The notes: generated by a model not told the origin, from the sequence alone. Shown: positions 26,818 through 35,049, numbered from the stretch's first letter. The stretch is DNA of 64,000 nucleotides from CALAED01 sp035765195 (GCA_035765195.1 DASTYC010000038.1:1-64000), one strand, 5' to 3'. Program-made: numbers and translations.

Positions 26818-27639
26818 GTGGCCGAAGTCGTCCCGCTCAAGGACGCCGTCGCGACGCTCGTCCACGACGGGGATTCCGTCGCGCTCGAGGGCTTTACACA
26901 CCTCATCCCGTTCGCCGCGGGCCACGAGATCATCCGGCAGGGCCGGCGCGACCTCGTGCTCATCAGGATGACCCCCGACCTCATCTACGACCAGCTGATC
27001 GGCATGGGGTGCGCGAGCAAGCTCGTCTTCTCCTGGGGCGGCAACCCGGGAGTGGGGTCCCTGCACCGCTTCCGCGACGCCGTGGAGAACGGCTGGCCGG
27101 CGCCGCTGGAACTCGAGGAGCACAGCCACGCCGGGATGGCCAACCGGTACGTCGCAGGGGCGTCCGGGCTGCCGTTCGCCGTGCTGCGCGGCTATCGCGG
27201 CACCGACCTGCCGGGGCAGACGGCGAACATCAAGCCGATCACCTGCCCGTTCACCGGCGAGGAGCTCACCGCCGTGCCGGCCCTCAACCCCGATGTCGGG
27301 ATCGTGCACGCCCAGCGCGCCGACCGGGCCGGCAACGTCCAGCTGTGGGGCATCACGGGGATCCAGAAGGAGGTCGTGCTGGCCGCCCACAGGTCGCTCG
27401 TCACGGTCGAGGAGATCGTCGACGAGCTCGACCCGCGGCCCGGCGCCATCGTGATCCCGTCCTGGGCGGTGACCTACGTCGCCGCGGCGCCCGGCGGGTC
27501 ACAGCCGTCCTACAGCCTCGACTACACCATCCGCGACAACGACTTCTACGTGGCCTGGGACAAGATCGCCCGAGACCGCGAGACGTTCCGGGCCTGGATC
27601 GACGAGCACGTCCTCGCCGAGGGAAGCGTGCCGGCATGA
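26818..27639 (+). CDS. pcaI: 3-oxoadipate CoA-transferase subunit A
   Basis: 273 residues. GTG at 26818 is chosen because GGAGG lies 5 nt upstream. Class I CoA-transferase alpha subunit: EVVPLKDAVATLVHDGDSVALEGFTHLIPFAAGHEI, MTPDLIYDQLIGMGCASKL, VHAQRADRAGNVQLWG. With PcaJ it transfers CoA from succinyl-CoA to 3-oxoadipate. The stop codon overlaps the ATG of a short frame that leads to pcaJ. Confidence 0.92.
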   Translation: MAEVVPLKDAVATLVHDGDSVALEGFTHLIPFAAGHEIIRQGRRDLVLIRMTPDLIYDQLIGMGCASKLVFSWGGNPGVGSLHRFRDAVENGWPAPLELEEHSHAGMANRYVAGASGLPFAVLRGYRGTDLPGQTANIKPITCPFTGEELTAVPALNPDVGIVHAQRADRAGNVQLWGITGIQKEVVLAAHRSLVTVEEIVDELDPRPGAIVIPSWAVTYVAAAPGGSQPSYSLDYTIRDNDFYVAWDKIARDRETFRAWIDEHVLAEGSVPA

Positions 27640-27725
27640 GTCGCATGAGCGCGGCGAGCGCGGCGAGCGCGGCGAGTGCGGCGAGTGCGCGGCACGCCCG
27701 GCGGGCGGGCGGGGAGCACACATGA
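27636..27725 (+). CDS. Possible 29-residue bridging peptide between pcaI and pcaJ
   Basis: A 30-codon frame whose ATG overlaps the pcaI stop (ATGA at 27636-27639) and whose TGA overlaps the pcaJ ATG (ATGA at 27722-27725). The peptide begins MSRMSAASAASAASAASAR, from a 9-nt repeat GCGGCGAGC or GCGGCGAGT, and ends in a basic/polar tail. No homology is recognised. It may simply let ribosomes travel from pcaI to pcaJ. Chance cannot be excluded. Confidence 0.3.
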   Translation: MSRMSAASAASAASAASARHARRAGGEHT

Positions 27726-28504
27726 GCTATACCTCCGATGAGATGATGACGATCGCGGCGGCCCGCCAGCTGCGCCCCGGGCAGGTCTGCTTCGTGGGCA
27801 TCGGCCTGCCGAGCACCGCGGCGAACCTCGCCAGGAACACCCACGCCGCCGGCCTCGTGCTCATCTACGAGTCGGGGACGATCGGCGCCAAGCCCGGCCA
27901 TCTGCCGCTCTCGATCGGCGACGGGATCCTCGCCGAGACAGCCGACGCGGTGGTGAGCGTCCCGGAGATCTTCAACTACTGGCTGCAGCCGGGCCGCATC
28001 GACGTCGGCTTCCTCGGCGCCGCGCAGCTCGACCGGTACGGCAACATCAACACCACGGTGATCGGCGGCGAGTACGCCCGTCCCAAGGTGCGGTTGCCCG
28101 GCGCCGGCGGCGCCCCGGAGATCGCCGCGTCTTGCCGCGAGGTGATCGTCATCGTCCGGCAAAGCCGCCGCACGTTCGTGGAGAAGGCCGACTTCATCAC
28201 GTCGGTGGGCTACGGATCGGGGCCCGGCGACCGCGAGCGGCTCGGGCTCAGTGGCGCCGGCCCGGCCACCGTCATCACCGATCTCGGGATCATGGCGCCC
28301 GACCCCGAGACCAAGGAGCTGCGGCTGACCCACCTGCATCCCGGCGTGACCCTGGATCGCGCCCGCGAGGCCACCGGCTGGGACCTCGCCACCGCGCCCG
28401 ATCTCGACGAGACCGCGGCGCCGTCGGAACACGAGCTGGCCGCGTTGCGCGCGCTGACCGCCGCGACGCCCGCGCCCCCGTCTCGAGGAAGCCAAGGAGG
28501 CTGA
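27722..28504 (+). CDS. pcaJ: 3-oxoadipate CoA-transferase subunit B
   Basis: 260 residues from ATG at 27722 (GGGGAG 5 nt upstream). CoA-transferase beta subunit: VGIGLPSTAANLA, catalytic Glu E50 in IYESGTIGA, VPEIFNYWLQPGRIDVGFLGAAQLDRYGNINTTVIG. The Glu forms the acyl-glutamyl-CoA intermediate. Works with PcaI. The C-terminal tail (PAPPSRGSQGG) overlaps a strong GGAGG sequence that is unlikely to serve pcaJ itself. Confidence 0.92.
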   Translation: MSYTSDEMMTIAAARQLRPGQVCFVGIGLPSTAANLARNTHAAGLVLIYESGTIGAKPGHLPLSIGDGILAETADAVVSVPEIFNYWLQPGRIDVGFLGAAQLDRYGNINTTVIGGEYARPKVRLPGAGGAPEIAASCREVIVIVRQSRRTFVEKADFITSVGYGSGPGDRERLGLSGAGPATVITDLGIMAPDPETKELRLTHLHPGVTLDRAREATGWDLATAPDLDETAAPSEHELAALRALTAATPAPPSRGSQGG

Positions 28505-28581
28505 GGTGCCCGACTCCGCGCATCCGCCGCCGGATGGGCCCGACCACAAGACGAACCGGCCGCCTACGACGGAGAGGAACG

Positions 28582-29349
28582 ATGACCACACTGCTGCACT
28601 ACGAGGTCACCGGCGACGGGCCGCCGCTGGTGCTGGCCGGGTCGATCGGCTCGTCACTCGCCATGTGGGAGCCGCAGCTGCCCGCCCTGGCCGAGCGGTT
28701 CCGCGTGGTGCGCGTCGACCATCGCGGGCATGGCCGCTCCCCCGTGCCGCCCGGGCCGTACACGATCGCGGACCTGGGCGCCGACGTGCTCGCCGTGCTC
28801 GACCACCTGGGTGAACGGCAGGCGTCGATGTGCGGCCTGTCGCTGGGCGGCATGGTCGGGATGTGGCTGGCCGCGCACGCGCCGGAGCGCATCACGGCGC
28901 TGGCCCTGCTGGCCACCTCGCCCCATCTCGGGTCCGTGCTGTGGGAGCAGCGGATCGCCGCGGTCGAGGCGGGCGGCATGGCCGCGATCGTCGACGGCGC
29001 CATGGCCCGGTGGTTCACCGACGACTTCCGCGCGCGGCACCCCGACCAGGTCGCGCGGTACGCCGCCATGCTGACGGCGACGCCGGCGGCGGGCTATGTG
29101 GGCTGCTGCGCGGCCATCCGGGACATGGACCAGCGCGCCGACGTGGCGAAGATCTCCGCGCCCACGCTGGTCATGGTCGGCACCGATGACGTGGCGACCC
29201 CGCCGGCGCACGCCCGCGACCTCACCGAGCGCATCGCCGGCGCCCGCCTGGAGGAGGTGCCGGGGGCCGCCCACCTGCTGAACGTGGAGCGCCCCGACAC
29301 GGTCAACCACCATCTGCTGGACCACCTCGAAAGGCACGCCCATGGCTGA
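28582..29349 (+). CDS. pcaD: 3-oxoadipate enol-lactonase
   Basis: 255 residues from ATG at 28582 (GGAGAGGA upstream). Alpha/beta hydrolase: nucleophile S87 in MCGLSLGGMVG, oxyanion region GSIGSSLAMWEPQL, catalytic His in PGAAHLLNVERP. Hydrolyses 3-oxoadipate enol-lactone to 3-oxoadipate, the substrate of PcaIJ. It lacks the fused carboxymuconolactone decarboxylase (PcaC) domain that some actinobacteria have as PcaL. A 77-nt gap separates it from pcaJ. Confidence 0.9.
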   Translation: MTTLLHYEVTGDGPPLVLAGSIGSSLAMWEPQLPALAERFRVVRVDHRGHGRSPVPPGPYTIADLGADVLAVLDHLGERQASMCGLSLGGMVGMWLAAHAPERITALALLATSPHLGSVLWEQRIAAVEAGGMAAIVDGAMARWFTDDFRARHPDQVARYAAMLTATPAAGYVGCCAAIRDMDQRADVAKISAPTLVMVGTDDVATPPAHARDLTERIAGARLEEVPGAAHLLNVERPDTVNHHLLDHLERHAHG

Positions 29350-29421
29350 CCGCGCCGACATCGGCGACGCGACCACATAACGTGTTCAGTCGATGGCGGC
29401 CGGGCGGACGGGAGAGTCGGC

Positions 29422-30216
29422 ATGACGGAGGCAGCGGAGCGGGGCGCCCACTTCGTCCAGTCACTGGCGCGGGGACTGGCGGTGATCCGGGCCTTCGACG
29501 CCGCGTCGCCCGAGCTGACGCTGAGCGAGGTGGCGCGCAAGACCGGGCTCACCCGCGCGGCCGCGCGGCGGTTCCTGCTGACCTTCGCCGACCTCGGGTA
29601 CGTGCGTACCGACGGCCGGCTGTTCGCGCTGAGCCCGCGCGTGCTCGAGCTCGGCTACGCCTACCTGTCCAGCCTGACCCTTCCCGAGGTGGCCGAGCCG
29701 CACCTGGAGCGGCTGGTCGCCGAGGTGCACGAGTCGGCGTCGGTGTCGGTGCTCGACGGCGGCGACGTCGTGTACGTGGCGCGGGTGCCGACCTCGCAGA
29801 TCATGCGGGTGACGATCAGCATCGGCACCCGCTTCCCCGCGCACGCCACCTCGATGGGGCGGGTGCTGCTCGCCGGATTGCCCGAGGAGCGGCTCGACGC
29901 CTATCTCGCCGAGACCGCGCTCCGCCGGTTCACCCCCCGGACGATCACCTCGGAGGCCGGGCTGCGCGACGAGCTGAAGCGGGTGCGCGAGCAGGGCTGG
30001 GCGCTGAACGACCAGGAGCTCGAAGAGGGGCTGCGGTCGATCGCGGCGCCGATCCACGATCACGCCGGCCGGGTCACCGCCGCCGTCAACATCGCCGCGC
30101 CGGCGGGCCGCACGAGCGCGGAGTCGGCCACGGCCGTGCTGCTGCCGCCGCTGCTGGCCACCGCCGCCCGCATCGAAGCCGACCTGCGCGCCGCCCGCCC
30201 CCCTCGCCGATCTTGA
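29422..30216 (+). CDS. pcaR: IclR-family regulator of the pca genes
   Basis: 264 residues from ATG at 29422 (GGAGAG upstream). N-terminal winged helix-turn-helix (about 10-75: LSEVARKTGLTRAAARRFLLTFADLGYV) and C-terminal IclR effector domain (RFPAHATSMGRVLLAGL, RRFTPRTITS, GWALNDQELEEGLRSIAAPI). This set is typical of PcaR/PobR regulators. It lies downstream of pcaD in the same orientation with a 72-bp gap. It most likely controls pobA and pcaIJD through the palindrome at 26766. The specific symbol is inferred from context. Confidence 0.82.
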   Translation: MTEAAERGAHFVQSLARGLAVIRAFDAASPELTLSEVARKTGLTRAAARRFLLTFADLGYVRTDGRLFALSPRVLELGYAYLSSLTLPEVAEPHLERLVAEVHESASVSVLDGGDVVYVARVPTSQIMRVTISIGTRFPAHATSMGRVLLAGLPEERLDAYLAETALRRFTPRTITSEAGLRDELKRVREQGWALNDQELEEGLRSIAAPIHDHAGRVTAAVNIAAPAGRTSAESATAVLLPPLLATAARIEADLRAARPPRRS

Positions 30217-30230
30217 TGTGAGGTCAACAG

Positions 30231-31829
30231 TCAGGCCGGGCCCGCGCCGATGGCGCGGCGCAGGGCGTTCGCGACGCCCTCCATGCCGGGCAGCACGGCC
30301 GCCAGATGCCCGTCGGGCCGCACGAGCAGCACCTCGCCGGCCGCCGCGCCGAGCGCCGTCCGCACCGCGCCACCGGGGTCGATCTCCGCGAGCGCGTACG
30401 CGTCGAGCGGGCAGCCCGCCTCGGGCGGCGGCACCCCGTTGAGACCGCCGGCGCCCCGGTCGCCCGCGAGGAGCACGAACCCCTGCCCGAACAGCCGGCG
30501 CAGCCGGGTCGGCTCCGTAGGTCCCCGGCCGGCGTCCCCCGGCCCGCCGTCCGAGGGCGCCAGGCACGGGCCGTCGGGGCAGAGCACCCCGGGCACCGGT
30601 GGCCGGGCGGCGCCGGGCTCGGTGGGAAAGTCCGCGGCGGCCGGCCCGTCGGGCGGCGTGGTGAGCGGCGAGTCCAGGTACCAGTACGGCTCCGCCAGCT
30701 TCCCCGAGTTGATCAGGCCGCGGGCGGCGGGGTCGGTGAGGGCCCGGTCGAGGGCCGCCCGCCGGCGCGCGCGCTGCGCCTCGGTCTGCGGCACGAGGAA
30801 CTCCATGGTGGCGCTGGTGACCCGGAGGTTCTCCAGGGCCGCCGCGCGGCGTTCGGCCTCGTAGCTGTCCAGCAGCGCGGCCGGCGCCCACCCGCGCCGC
30901 ACGAACGCCAGCTTCCAGGCGAGGTTCTCGGCGTCCTGCACCCCTGAGTTGAGCCCGCGCGCCCCGAACGGCGCGTACAGATGGGCGGCGTCGCCGGCGA
31001 GGTAGGCGCGGCCCGCGCCGAAGCGCTCGGCCACCCGCTCCTGGAACCGGTAGACGCTCTGCCAGACGATCTCGTAGGGACGATCGCCGACGATCTTGCG
31101 GATGCGCGCGTCCAAGGCCCCGGAGGCGCGCTCGGCCGCCGCGTCGAAGTCGGGCGGCACCTGCCAGTCGATCCGCCAGACCGAGTCCGGCTGCTGGTGC
31201 ACGAGCACCTGGCGTCCCGGGTTCCAGGCCGGGTCGAAGAAGAATCGCCGCTCGCTCGGAAACGGCAGGTCGGCCCGGATGTCGCAGATCAGGAAGAGGT
31301 CGTCGTAGGAGCGGCCGGGGAACCCTATGCCGAGCAGCCGCCGCACCGTGCTGTGCCCGCCGTCCGCGCCGACCAGGTGGCTGCCGCGCACCGTGCCGGC
31401 CGGCGTGGTCACCTCGACGCCGACGTCCGTCTGGCGCCCCCCGATCACGGCCTGACCGACCCGGACGTCGATGAGCGGCTGCTTCGCCGCGGCGGCGGCC
31501 AGGTAGCCTTCGACACTGGCCTGGGAGATGTTGATCCAGGGCGGGGGCCCGCCCGGGGCCGGCCGCGGGAAGGTGACGGTGAAGAGCTCGTGCTCGCGGT
31601 AGTAGGTGCGCCCGATCGTCCACGTCACGCCCTCGGCGATCATCGCCTCGGCGCAGCCGATCCGGTCGAAGATGTCGAGCACGTCGCGCTGGAAGCAGAT
31701 GGCCCTGGACCCCACCGGATCGCGTACCGGCTCGGCCTCGAACACCACCGACGGGACGTCCCAGCGCGCGAGCAGCAGGGCCGTGGTCAGGCCGACCGGC
31801 CCACCCCCGACGATGAGCACCGGTTCCAC
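30231..31829 (-). CDS. FAD-dependent aromatic hydroxylase (MhpA/PheA/TfdB family)
   Basis: 532 residues. GTG at 31829 is chosen because GGGAGG lies 5 nt upstream. Motifs: VLIVGGGPVGLTTALLLARW (FAD-binding), LVGADGGHSTVRRLLGIGFPG, and AYLAGDAAHLYAPFGARGLNSGVQDAENLAWKLA. Length and C-terminal thioredoxin-like region fit the 3-hydroxyphenylpropionate hydroxylase/phenol hydroxylase group; rifampicin monooxygenases are relatives. Last gene of the operon with the MBL-fold protein (52-nt gap), XRE regulator and ABC transporter. Substrate unknown. Convergent with pcaR. Confidence 0.87.
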   Translation of the reverse strand: MEPVLIVGGGPVGLTTALLLARWDVPSVVFEAEPVRDPVGSRAICFQRDVLDIFDRIGCAEAMIAEGVTWTIGRTYYREHELFTVTFPRPAPGGPPPWINISQASVEGYLAAAAAKQPLIDVRVGQAVIGGRQTDVGVEVTTPAGTVRGSHLVGADGGHSTVRRLLGIGFPGRSYDDLFLICDIRADLPFPSERRFFFDPAWNPGRQVLVHQQPDSVWRIDWQVPPDFDAAAERASGALDARIRKIVGDRPYEIVWQSVYRFQERVAERFGAGRAYLAGDAAHLYAPFGARGLNSGVQDAENLAWKLAFVRRGWAPAALLDSYEAERRAAALENLRVTSATMEFLVPQTEAQRARRRAALDRALTDPAARGLINSGKLAEPYWYLDSPLTTPPDGPAAADFPTEPGAARPPVPGVLCPDGPCLAPSDGGPGDAGRGPTEPTRLRRLFGQGFVLLAGDRGAGGLNGVPPPEAGCPLDAYALAEIDPGGAVRTALGAAAGEVLLVRPDGHLAAVLPGMEGVANALRRAIGAGPA

Positions 31830-31881
31830 GAGCACCTCCCTCGGCCGCCGGCGCGTCGGGGCCGGCGGCTCGACCCCGTGA

Positions 31882-32844
31882 TCAGCCTTGCAGCTCGGCC
31901 CAGACCGCGCGGTCGCGCTCGGCGGTCCAGATGACCGGCCGCTCGATTCCGGACAGCTCGTCCCACAGCCGGGACACGTTGAACGGCAGGCAGTGCTCGA
32001 AGATGGGCCAGCCGCCGTACGCGGGCTCCAGCGCGGCGTGCGTCGCGGCGAACGCCTCGGTGAGCGTGCCGCCGCGGCCGTGCACCGCGCCGACCTCGCG
32101 CAGCATGGTGCCGAGGAAGTCGCGGCTCTGCGCGATCGCGCCGGCGACCGCGTCGCGGCCGTGGACGACGGGCCCGCGCCCGCCGATCAGGGCATCGGCG
32201 GCGTGGTCCGCGACCCGGTCGAGCGTGGTGGTCGCCCACTCGCGGTGGAACGCGTCGCCGGTGTAGAGCGCGGCGCGCGCCTCCACCAGATCGCCGGCGA
32301 ACAGGATCCGGCGGCCGGGCAGCCAGGCGACGATGTCGCCCTCGGTGTGACCCCGGCCGCAGTGGCGCAACAGCAACTCGCCGCGGTCGCCGCCCAGGTG
32401 GATGGTGAGCCGGTCGGAGAACGTCGCGGTCGGCCAGGTGAGCCCGGGGATGGAGTCGGGGTCGTCGAACAGCCGGGGCATCCGGCCGTACTCGCTCGCC
32501 CAGTCCTGCGCGCCCCGCTCCGCGATCAGGCGGCGCGTGTTGTCGTGCGCGACGATCACCTCGGCGTCGAACGCGCTCGCGCCGAGCACTCGTACCGCGT
32601 GGTAGTGGGACAAGACCAGATAGCGGACCGGCTTGTCGGTGTGCTCGCGCAGCCGCGCCAGCCACCGGCGGGCCGCGGTCGGGGTGGCCATCGCCTCGAA
32701 GCAGACGAGGAAGTCCTCGCCCTCGATCGCCCCGACGTTGGGGTCGCCCTCGGCGGTGAGCGCATAGACCCCGTCCGCGAGCACCTCGAGCGTCTGCTCC
32801 TTCGCGTCGAGATCGGCCGACGAGGCGAACGGCTTGCTGCTCAT
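31882..32844 (-). CDS. MBL-fold hydrolase with altered metal motif
   Basis: 320 residues from ATG at 32844. Metallo-beta-lactamase fold, but the usual HxHxDH reads H80-Y-H82-A-V84-R85, so the second-site Asp and His are replaced. The later ligands are kept: H166 in CGRGHTEGDI and D185 in LFAGDLVE. Either a single metal is bound or the activity differs from classic hydrolases. The gene lies between the XRE regulator and the FAD hydroxylase, so it probably acts on the same compound family. Confidence 0.8.
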   Translation of the reverse strand: MSSKPFASSADLDAKEQTLEVLADGVYALTAEGDPNVGAIEGEDFLVCFEAMATPTAARRWLARLREHTDKPVRYLVLSHYHAVRVLGASAFDAEVIVAHDNTRRLIAERGAQDWASEYGRMPRLFDDPDSIPGLTWPTATFSDRLTIHLGGDRGELLLRHCGRGHTEGDIVAWLPGRRILFAGDLVEARAALYTGDAFHREWATTTLDRVADHAADALIGGRGPVVHGRDAVAGAIAQSRDFLGTMLREVGAVHGRGGTLTEAFAATHAALEPAYGGWPIFEHCLPFNVSRLWDELSGIERPVIWTAERDRAVWAELQG

Positions 32845-32919
32845 GCCGACGAGTCTTCCCCAGCCCACCGGCCCGTACCAACCCCCCCCTCGGCACCAGC
32901 CCCCTCCCCGCGGCCCCCG

Positions 32920-33168
32920 TCAGGCCGACCTGCCGTCTTGGCCGATGCGCGGGAAGGGGGTGGTGGAGAAGATCACCTCGACCGGCACCTCGAAGTACTC
33001 CGCGATGCGCAGCGCCAGATAGAGGCTGGGGCTGTACTCGCCCCGCTCCAGATAGCCGACCGTCTGGTAGTGCACCCCGACCGCCTCGGCGAGCTGCCGG
33101 CGGGAGATGCCTCGTTCCGCCCGCAACATGGCGATGCGGTTGTGAATGGTCTCGCCCATGGGAGGCAT
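32920..33168 (-). CDS. XRE-family helix-turn-helix regulator
   Basis: 82 residues from ATG at 33168 (or 79 from 33159). A single helix-turn-helix: NRIAMLRAERGISRRQLAEAVGVHYQTVGYLERGEYSPSLYLALRIAEYF, then VPVEVIFSTTPF. This is the YozG/PlcR-like mini-regulator type that often governs an adjacent ABC-2 exporter. It starts 5 nt after the permease stop and is clearly co-transcribed. Confidence 0.9.
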   Translation of the reverse strand: MPPMGETIHNRIAMLRAERGISRRQLAEAVGVHYQTVGYLERGEYSPSLYLALRIAEYFEVPVEVIFSTTPFPRIGQDGRSA

Positions 33169-33173
33169 CCGCC

Positions 33174-34025
33174 TCAGTATCCCCGGTGCAGGGCACGCTC
33201 CTTGCGCTCCTGCATGGTCGCCCCCGACTCCTTGCGCGCCATGCGGCGCAGCACGGACGGAGCGATCGAGAGGCCGACGAGACTCCACACGGCCAGCACG
33301 CCGATCATCGGGACCTGGCGCCAGGACTGACCGATCTCCGCCGCGACCGCCGAGTCGGGCAGCAGCGCCGCGCGCATGCCGAGCCCGAGCCAGTAGATCG
33401 GGAACGCTTGCGCGACCCCTTGCAGCCATCCCGCCAGCGCGGTGATCGGATAGAAGATCCCGGAAATCGCGACGATGCCGCACAGGGGCAGGAACGTCAG
33501 GCCGAACCCCGCAGCGGCGCTCTTGACGAACGAGCCGATGATCATGCCCCACGGGAGGGTGGCGAGCAGGCCCAGGACGAGCACGCCGAGGACGAGCAGC
33601 CAGTCACCGGCGCCCGCGGACGGGAACCCGCCGATCAGGAACAGGCCGGGGACGAGCACGACGACGATGCCGAACACCGTGGTGAGGGAGATCACCACGA
33701 GCTGGGCGACCAGGTACCCGACCATGCCGTTCGGGATGGCCTTGGCCCGCAGCAGCGTGCCGTCCTCACGGTGGGTCGCCAGGACGTTGGTGGCGCCCTG
33801 CGCCCCGCCGAACGCGACGGCCATGCCGAGGATGCTCGGGAGCGTCAGCAGGGCCAGCGACGAACCCTCGACCGAGCGGTTCCGCTGGAAGTACAGCACG
33901 AGGACGTAGCCCACGTTGATCAGAAGTGTCCAGAACAGCTCCGCCGGGGTGACCAGGGTCTGCTTGAACTCCAGCAGACCGCGCGTCACCCCGAGCCGGG
34001 ACGCGGAGACGACCGCGGAGCTCAC
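33174..34025 (-). CDS. ABC-2 type transporter permease
   Basis: 283 residues from ATG at 34025, overlapping the ATPase stop as ATGA. Six hydrophobic segments (for example LLINVGYVLVLYF, VVISLTTVFGIVVVLVPGLFLIG, LLVLGVLVLGLLATLPWGMIIGSF) and the ABC-2 THREDGTLLRAKAIP coupling region. Forms an exporter with the upstream ATPase. Substrate unknown, probably a drug or lipid-like compound. Confidence 0.9.
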   Translation of the reverse strand: MSSAVVSASRLGVTRGLLEFKQTLVTPAELFWTLLINVGYVLVLYFQRNRSVEGSSLALLTLPSILGMAVAFGGAQGATNVLATHREDGTLLRAKAIPNGMVGYLVAQLVVISLTTVFGIVVVLVPGLFLIGGFPSAGAGDWLLVLGVLVLGLLATLPWGMIIGSFVKSAAAGFGLTFLPLCGIVAISGIFYPITALAGWLQGVAQAFPIYWLGLGMRAALLPDSAVAAEIGQSWRQVPMIGVLAVWSLVGLSIAPSVLRRMARKESGATMQERKERALHRGY

Positions 34026-34978
34026 AGCGAGACCACCTCCTCCGACTCGTGGCCGCTCTCGTGCCGATGGACCAGGGCCATGTAGGTGTCCTCCAAGGTG
34101 GCTCGGCGTACCTCCAGCTCGGCGACGTCCTCGCCGTACTGGGCGAACAGCTCGCGAACGAACCGCGTGGCGTCGGCGGTGGCGTGCACGAAGTGCTCGC
34201 CGCCGCGGCTCCAGCGCACCTCGGCCTCGGCGGACACCCGCCTGGCGAGCTGGTCGGCGCTGCCGTCGGCCACGATGTGGCCGCCGGCCAGGATCAAGAT
34301 GCGGTCGGCCAGCTTCTCCGCCTCGTCGAGGTCGTGGGTGGTCAGCAGGATCGTGGTGTCCTCGAGGTCGGACAGGCTGTGCACCAGGTCATGGAAGTCA
34401 CGGCGGGCCTTGGGGTCGAACCCGGCGGCCGGCTCGTCCATGAACAGCAGCTCGGGGCGGCCGATCAGCCCGATCGCCACGTCCAGGCGGCGGCGCTGGC
34501 CGCCCGACAGCGTGGACAGCCGCTGGTCCGCCTGCTCGGCGAGCCCCACCTTCTCGATCAGCTCGTCGACGTCATAGGGCCGCGGGCACTCGGGCGTGGC
34601 GTACGGCTCGTAGTACCTGCCGAGGTGGTGGAGCAGCTCGCGCACCCGCCACTTGTGGTGGTCGCGCCAGGACTGCAGCACCACGCCGAGCCTGGCCCGC
34701 CATCGCTCGTCGCCCTGCGCCGGGTCGACCCCGAGCACGTCGACCTCGCCGGCCGAGCGCATGCGGAAGCCTTCCAAGATCTCGATGGTGGTGGTCTTGC
34801 CGGCCCCGTTCGGCCCGAGCAGCACCAAGACCTCGCCACGGCGGGCGGTGAACTCCACGCCGCGCAGCACGTCCACCGACCCGTAGCGCATCCGCAGGCC
34901 GCGGACGTCGATGACCGTCTCCTCATCCGCCGGCGCCGCGCTCCGGGCGGGCTTCCCCAGCTCACGCATCACGGTCAC
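34022..34978 (-). CDS. ABC transporter ATP-binding protein
   Basis: 318 residues from GTG at 34978 (AGGAAG 7 nt upstream). Walker A GPNGAGKTTT, Q-loop VVLQSWRDHHKW, signature LSGGQRRRLDV, Walker B LLFMDEPAAGFD, switch LTTHDLDEAE. A C-terminal extension of about 80 residues is typical of drug-exporter ATPases of the DrrA/CcmA type. First gene of the five-gene minus-strand operon. An imperfect inverted repeat lies in its promoter. Confidence 0.93.
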   Translation of the reverse strand: MTVMRELGKPARSAAPADEETVIDVRGLRMRYGSVDVLRGVEFTARRGEVLVLLGPNGAGKTTTIEILEGFRMRSAGEVDVLGVDPAQGDERWRARLGVVLQSWRDHHKWRVRELLHHLGRYYEPYATPECPRPYDVDELIEKVGLAEQADQRLSTLSGGQRRRLDVAIGLIGRPELLFMDEPAAGFDPKARRDFHDLVHSLSDLEDTTILLTTHDLDEAEKLADRILILAGGHIVADGSADQLARRVSAEAEVRWSRGGEHFVHATADATRFVRELFAQYGEDVAELEVRRATLEDTYMALVHRHESGHESEEVVSL

Positions 34979-35014
34979 AGACCAACTTCCTTTCGTCAGA
35001 AAGCTTGGCCAAAA

Positions 35015-35044
35015 GATAGCACTGATACTACATCTCGCACTATC
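35015..35044. promoter_or_regulatory. Imperfect inverted repeat upstream of the ABC operon
   Basis: GATAGCAC (35015-35022) and GCACTATC (35037-35044), spaced by 14 bp, form an inverted repeat with matching outer bases in an AT-rich stretch 37-66 bp upstream of the ATPase GTG. It could be the operator for the co-encoded XRE regulator. Confidence 0.35.
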
Positions 35045-35049
35045 CCTAC

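Noticed and set aside
31888..33330. 480-codon plus-strand frame over the MBL and XRE genes
   Set aside because: Antisense to two recognisable genes.
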